From positions 2,613,145 to 2,677,144 of the forward strand of contig NW_006500103.1 in the NCBI RefSeq assembly GCF_000471905.2: a stretch of DNA of 64,000 bases, written 5' to 3'. Origin of the DNA: Amborella trichopoda. Taxonomy: Eukaryota; Streptophyta; Magnoliopsida; Amborellales; Amborellaceae. Below, one piece after another: positions 61,416 through 64,000 of the stretch; position 1 is the stretch's first letter, and each line of letters starts with the position of its first letter. The notes under the pieces were generated by a model, which saw nothing but the letters and a program-made list of their open reading frames with translations, did not search any database and had not been told where the DNA came from. The translations under genes and the position numbers were made by a program.

Positions 61416-63846
61416 ATGGTTGCGGTGAATCACCATGCCTCGTGCTCTCTCTCTCTACTCACCTCCCAAGCACCACCGCCACCACGACCATCACATGGCG
61501 CCCCCACCGCCGCGAGAGCCATGGATCTCTTTGGTGCATGCAGCACCACCCACCATGCACGCCAGCTCCACGCTTTCCTTCTTGTCTCCGGCCGCTCCCG
61601 CAGCCCCATCGTCGCCACCAAACTCATCAGCCTCTACGCCTTCCTCGGAAACCTCCCCCTCTCTCTCCTCTCCTTCCGCTCCCTCCCAGACAAGAACGTC
61701 TTCACCTACAACTCCGCCATCTCTGCTTGTGTCCGCCTCAATTCCCCCCTCGATGCCCTCCGCATATTCTCCCGCCTCGCTCCGCCATCACCCGACCGCT
61801 TCACTTTCCCCGCGGTCCTCAAGGCCTGTGCTGCATTGCTCGACCTCCGTCATGGCAGTGCCTTGCACTCCTGGGCTTTCAAGGCGGGCTGCAAGGTAGA
61901 TGTATTCGTGGCCTCCTCGCTTGTGCACATGTATGCAAAGTGCAGGGCACTCGATGATGCACGCCAAGCGTTTGATGAGATGCCTGTGAGGGATATTGGT
62001 GCTTGGAATGCGATGATTTCTGCGTATTGCCAGAATGGGCAGGCAGCAGAGGCAGTTCGGACTGTTTGAGGAGATGAGGGCAGCAGCATTGTCCAATGGG
62101 CTGCACTTGGATTCAGTTACGGTTGCCTCTGTGCTCCCTGCATTCCCCCCGATAGGTGATGTTATGAGGGGCAGATTGGTGCATGGGTGCAGCGAGAAGT
62201 GCGGCCTGGTGGGAGACATATACGTCTCTAACGCTCTGATTGACATGTATGCGAAATGTGGGTTTCTTGCTGATGCCCAACAAGTATTTGATGAGATGGA
62301 ACAGAGAGATGTGGTTTCTTGGAATGCTTTGATATCGGCCTATGAGCAAGAGGGTGACCCGCTTTCCACCCTTGATTTGTATGCTGAGATGAAATGTGAT
62401 GGATTCTCGCCTGACGAACTGACCATCGTAAGTCTGGCTTCAGCATGCGTGCTGATTGGGGATTGCTTAAGGGGTCGGTCGGTTCATGGTTACATCATGA
62501 GGCATAGGTTTGGGCGAGAGGACGTGTTTGTTGGCAATGCGATTGTGGATATGTATGCGAAGGCTGGAAGGACTGAAGACGCGAGAAAAGCTTTCGAGGA
62601 GATGCCTCGTAGAGACGTAGTATCGTGGAATACAATGATCACCGGATATGCGCAGAATGGGCTGGCCGAGGAGTCTATCGAATTGTACAATCGAATGTTA
62701 CAATGCAGTGGCTTTCCACCAGACCAGGGTACACTGGTGAGTGTTCTTCCTGCGTGCTCCCATGTTGGGGCATTCCAACAAGGGCTACGAATCCATGGAC
62801 TCGCAGTTAGAATGGGCTTGGAGTCTGACCTTTTTGTGGGCACCTGCCTCATTGATATGTATGCGAAATGTGGGAGATTGAATGAGGCGTCATGTCTATT
62901 TGAGCATGTTCCAAAGAAGAGCTCGGTCCCATGGAACGCCATCATCTCTGGACATGGGGTTCATGGACATGGCCACAAAACCCTCAAACTGTTTGAAGAG
63001 ATGCAAAAAGAAGGCGTGAAACCAGACCATGTCACATTTGTCTCCTTGCTCTCAGCTTGTAGCCATGCCGGCCTGGTCGATCAAGGCCAACGTTGCTTTG
63101 ATAAGTTGCTACATGACCATAATGTTGCCCCCACATGCAAACACTATGCATGTATGGTGGATCTTCTAGGCCGGGCAGGGCGGCTCGAGGCCGCCCATGA
63201 CCTCATAAATAGCATGCCGATGAGGCCCGATGCCAGTGTCTGGGGTGCTCTCCTTGGGGCTTGTAGAATTCATGGGGACCTCAAATTGGCAGGGCATGTT
63301 TCAAAAAAACTGTTTGAACTAGACCCGCAAAATGTCGGCTACTATGTTTTAATGTCAAATATCTATGCCACTGCCTCTAAATGGGAGGGGGTGGCGAAGG
63401 TGAGGTCTCTAGCAATGGAGCAAGGACTGAAGAAAACCCCCGGTTGGAGCTCAATCGAGGTGAGTAGCCATGTCCATGTTTTCTTCACTGGAAGTAGATC
63501 TCACCCTCGATTCGAAGAGATATATGACAAGCTCGAATCATTGCTGGGACGGATCAAGAGCATCGGTTATGTCCCGGATTTCAGCTATGTATTGCAGGAT
63601 GTCGAGGAAGATGAGAAGGAGAACATTCTCAATAGCCACAATGAAAGGTTGGCAATCGCATTCGGGATCATCAGCACAGCCCATGGAATGCAGATTCAAA
63701 TTTTTAAGAACTTGCGTGTGTGTGGAGATTGCCACAATGCCACCAAGTTCATTTCGAAGGTGGAAGAGAGGGAGATCGTCGTGAGGGATGCAAATCGCTT
63801 CCATCGTTTCAGAGATGGGATCTGCTCTTGTGGGGATTACTGGTGA
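61416..63846 (+). CDS. PPR protein, PLS-DYW class (At4g33990/EMB2758-like), with a frameshift
   Basis: Intronless. The frame from ATG 61416 runs to TGA 62067; the rest lies in the next frame to 63846. Dropping one base near 62061 joins AWNAMISAYCQNGQAAEAVR to LFEEMRAAALSNG, giving about 809 residues, close to the family size. Alternating P, L and S repeats are clear (YVSNALIDMYAKCG, RDVVSWNALISAYEQ, PDHVTFVSLLSACSHAG). E/E+ motifs follow (GYYVLMSNIYATASKWEGV, KKTPGWSSIEV). The DYW domain has the HxE (SHNERLAIAF), CGDCH and terminal CSCGDYW zinc ligands. DYW proteins deaminate C to U in plastid or mitochondrial RNA. The GC-rich N-terminus is an organelle presequence candidate. A sequencing error or true pseudogene cannot be separated here. 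Confidence 0.88.
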
Positions 63847-64000
63847 TTCTGAAAATTTTTGGCAGAATACCCTCTTCTCATTAAGTCACCAAACGTTTCA
63901 TCAGCTGGTGATCATGAAACAATTCAAACATTTATTTGGGAAAAGAAAATAAAGGGACTTTTTATGCAACACTCAAGAGTTTATATATATATATATATAA
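63847..64000. other. 3' flank of the PPR gene
   Basis: Probable 3' UTR, ending in a TATATA run (63980-63999) at the window edge. No further feature. Confidence 0.5.

Noticed and set aside
61788..62945. Several minus-strand frames of 70-152 codons across the PPR gene
   Set aside because: Antisense shadows of the PPR coding sequence.

Overview
This is a nuclear window from a flowering plant. It holds five split or single-exon genes with plant-type GT-AG (and one GC-AG) introns, in AT-rich intergenic and intronic DNA full of small non-autonomous DNA transposons. The genes are plant or plastid specific: TIC62, a DYW-type PPR protein, a MATE/DETOXIFICATION transporter, a plant BTB/POZ protein and a METTL13-like methyltransferase. 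I cannot fix the species. The PPR gene has a very GC-rich 5' half beside AT-rich neighbours.

Layout. 0-8.3 kb: no gene, nested MITEs only. 8.3-11.7 kb (minus): two-exon BTB/POZ gene. 11.7-20.6 kb: repeat land, with GA/CT tracts, an RTE-type LINE remnant, MITEs, a 1.27-kb CT-rich minisatellite and a hairpin element. 20.6-30.8 kb (plus): TIC62, a Rossmann-fold redox component at the chloroplast inner envelope and stroma, with C-terminal FNR-binding repeats. 33.4-37.9 kb (plus): seven-exon SAM-dependent methyltransferase. 39.8-42.4 kb: second copy of that gene's last two exons, directly after a 20-N gap. 46.9-60.2 kb (plus): nine-exon MATE transporter whose introns are swollen by MITEs and a 409-N gap. 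61.4-63.8 kb (plus): intronless PPR-DYW gene with one apparent frameshift.

The genes look like an ordinary plant neighbourhood, not a functional cluster. Three N gaps break the sequence (29483-29612, 39829-39848, 52128-52536). The last two are flanked by near-identical direct copies that start and stop at the gap edges, which fits two unmerged haplotype contigs better than true tandem duplication.

The most interesting biology is (i) TIC62, where each FNR-binding motif is split by a phase-2 intron so whole exons can be gained or skipped without loss of frame, and two of the repeat exons carry broken acceptors; and (ii) a Mutator-like MITE family with at least ten copies, several with readable 9-bp target duplications. 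No CRISPR, rRNA or convincing tRNA was seen. All coordinates and translations were worked out by eye, so splice sites are predictions.
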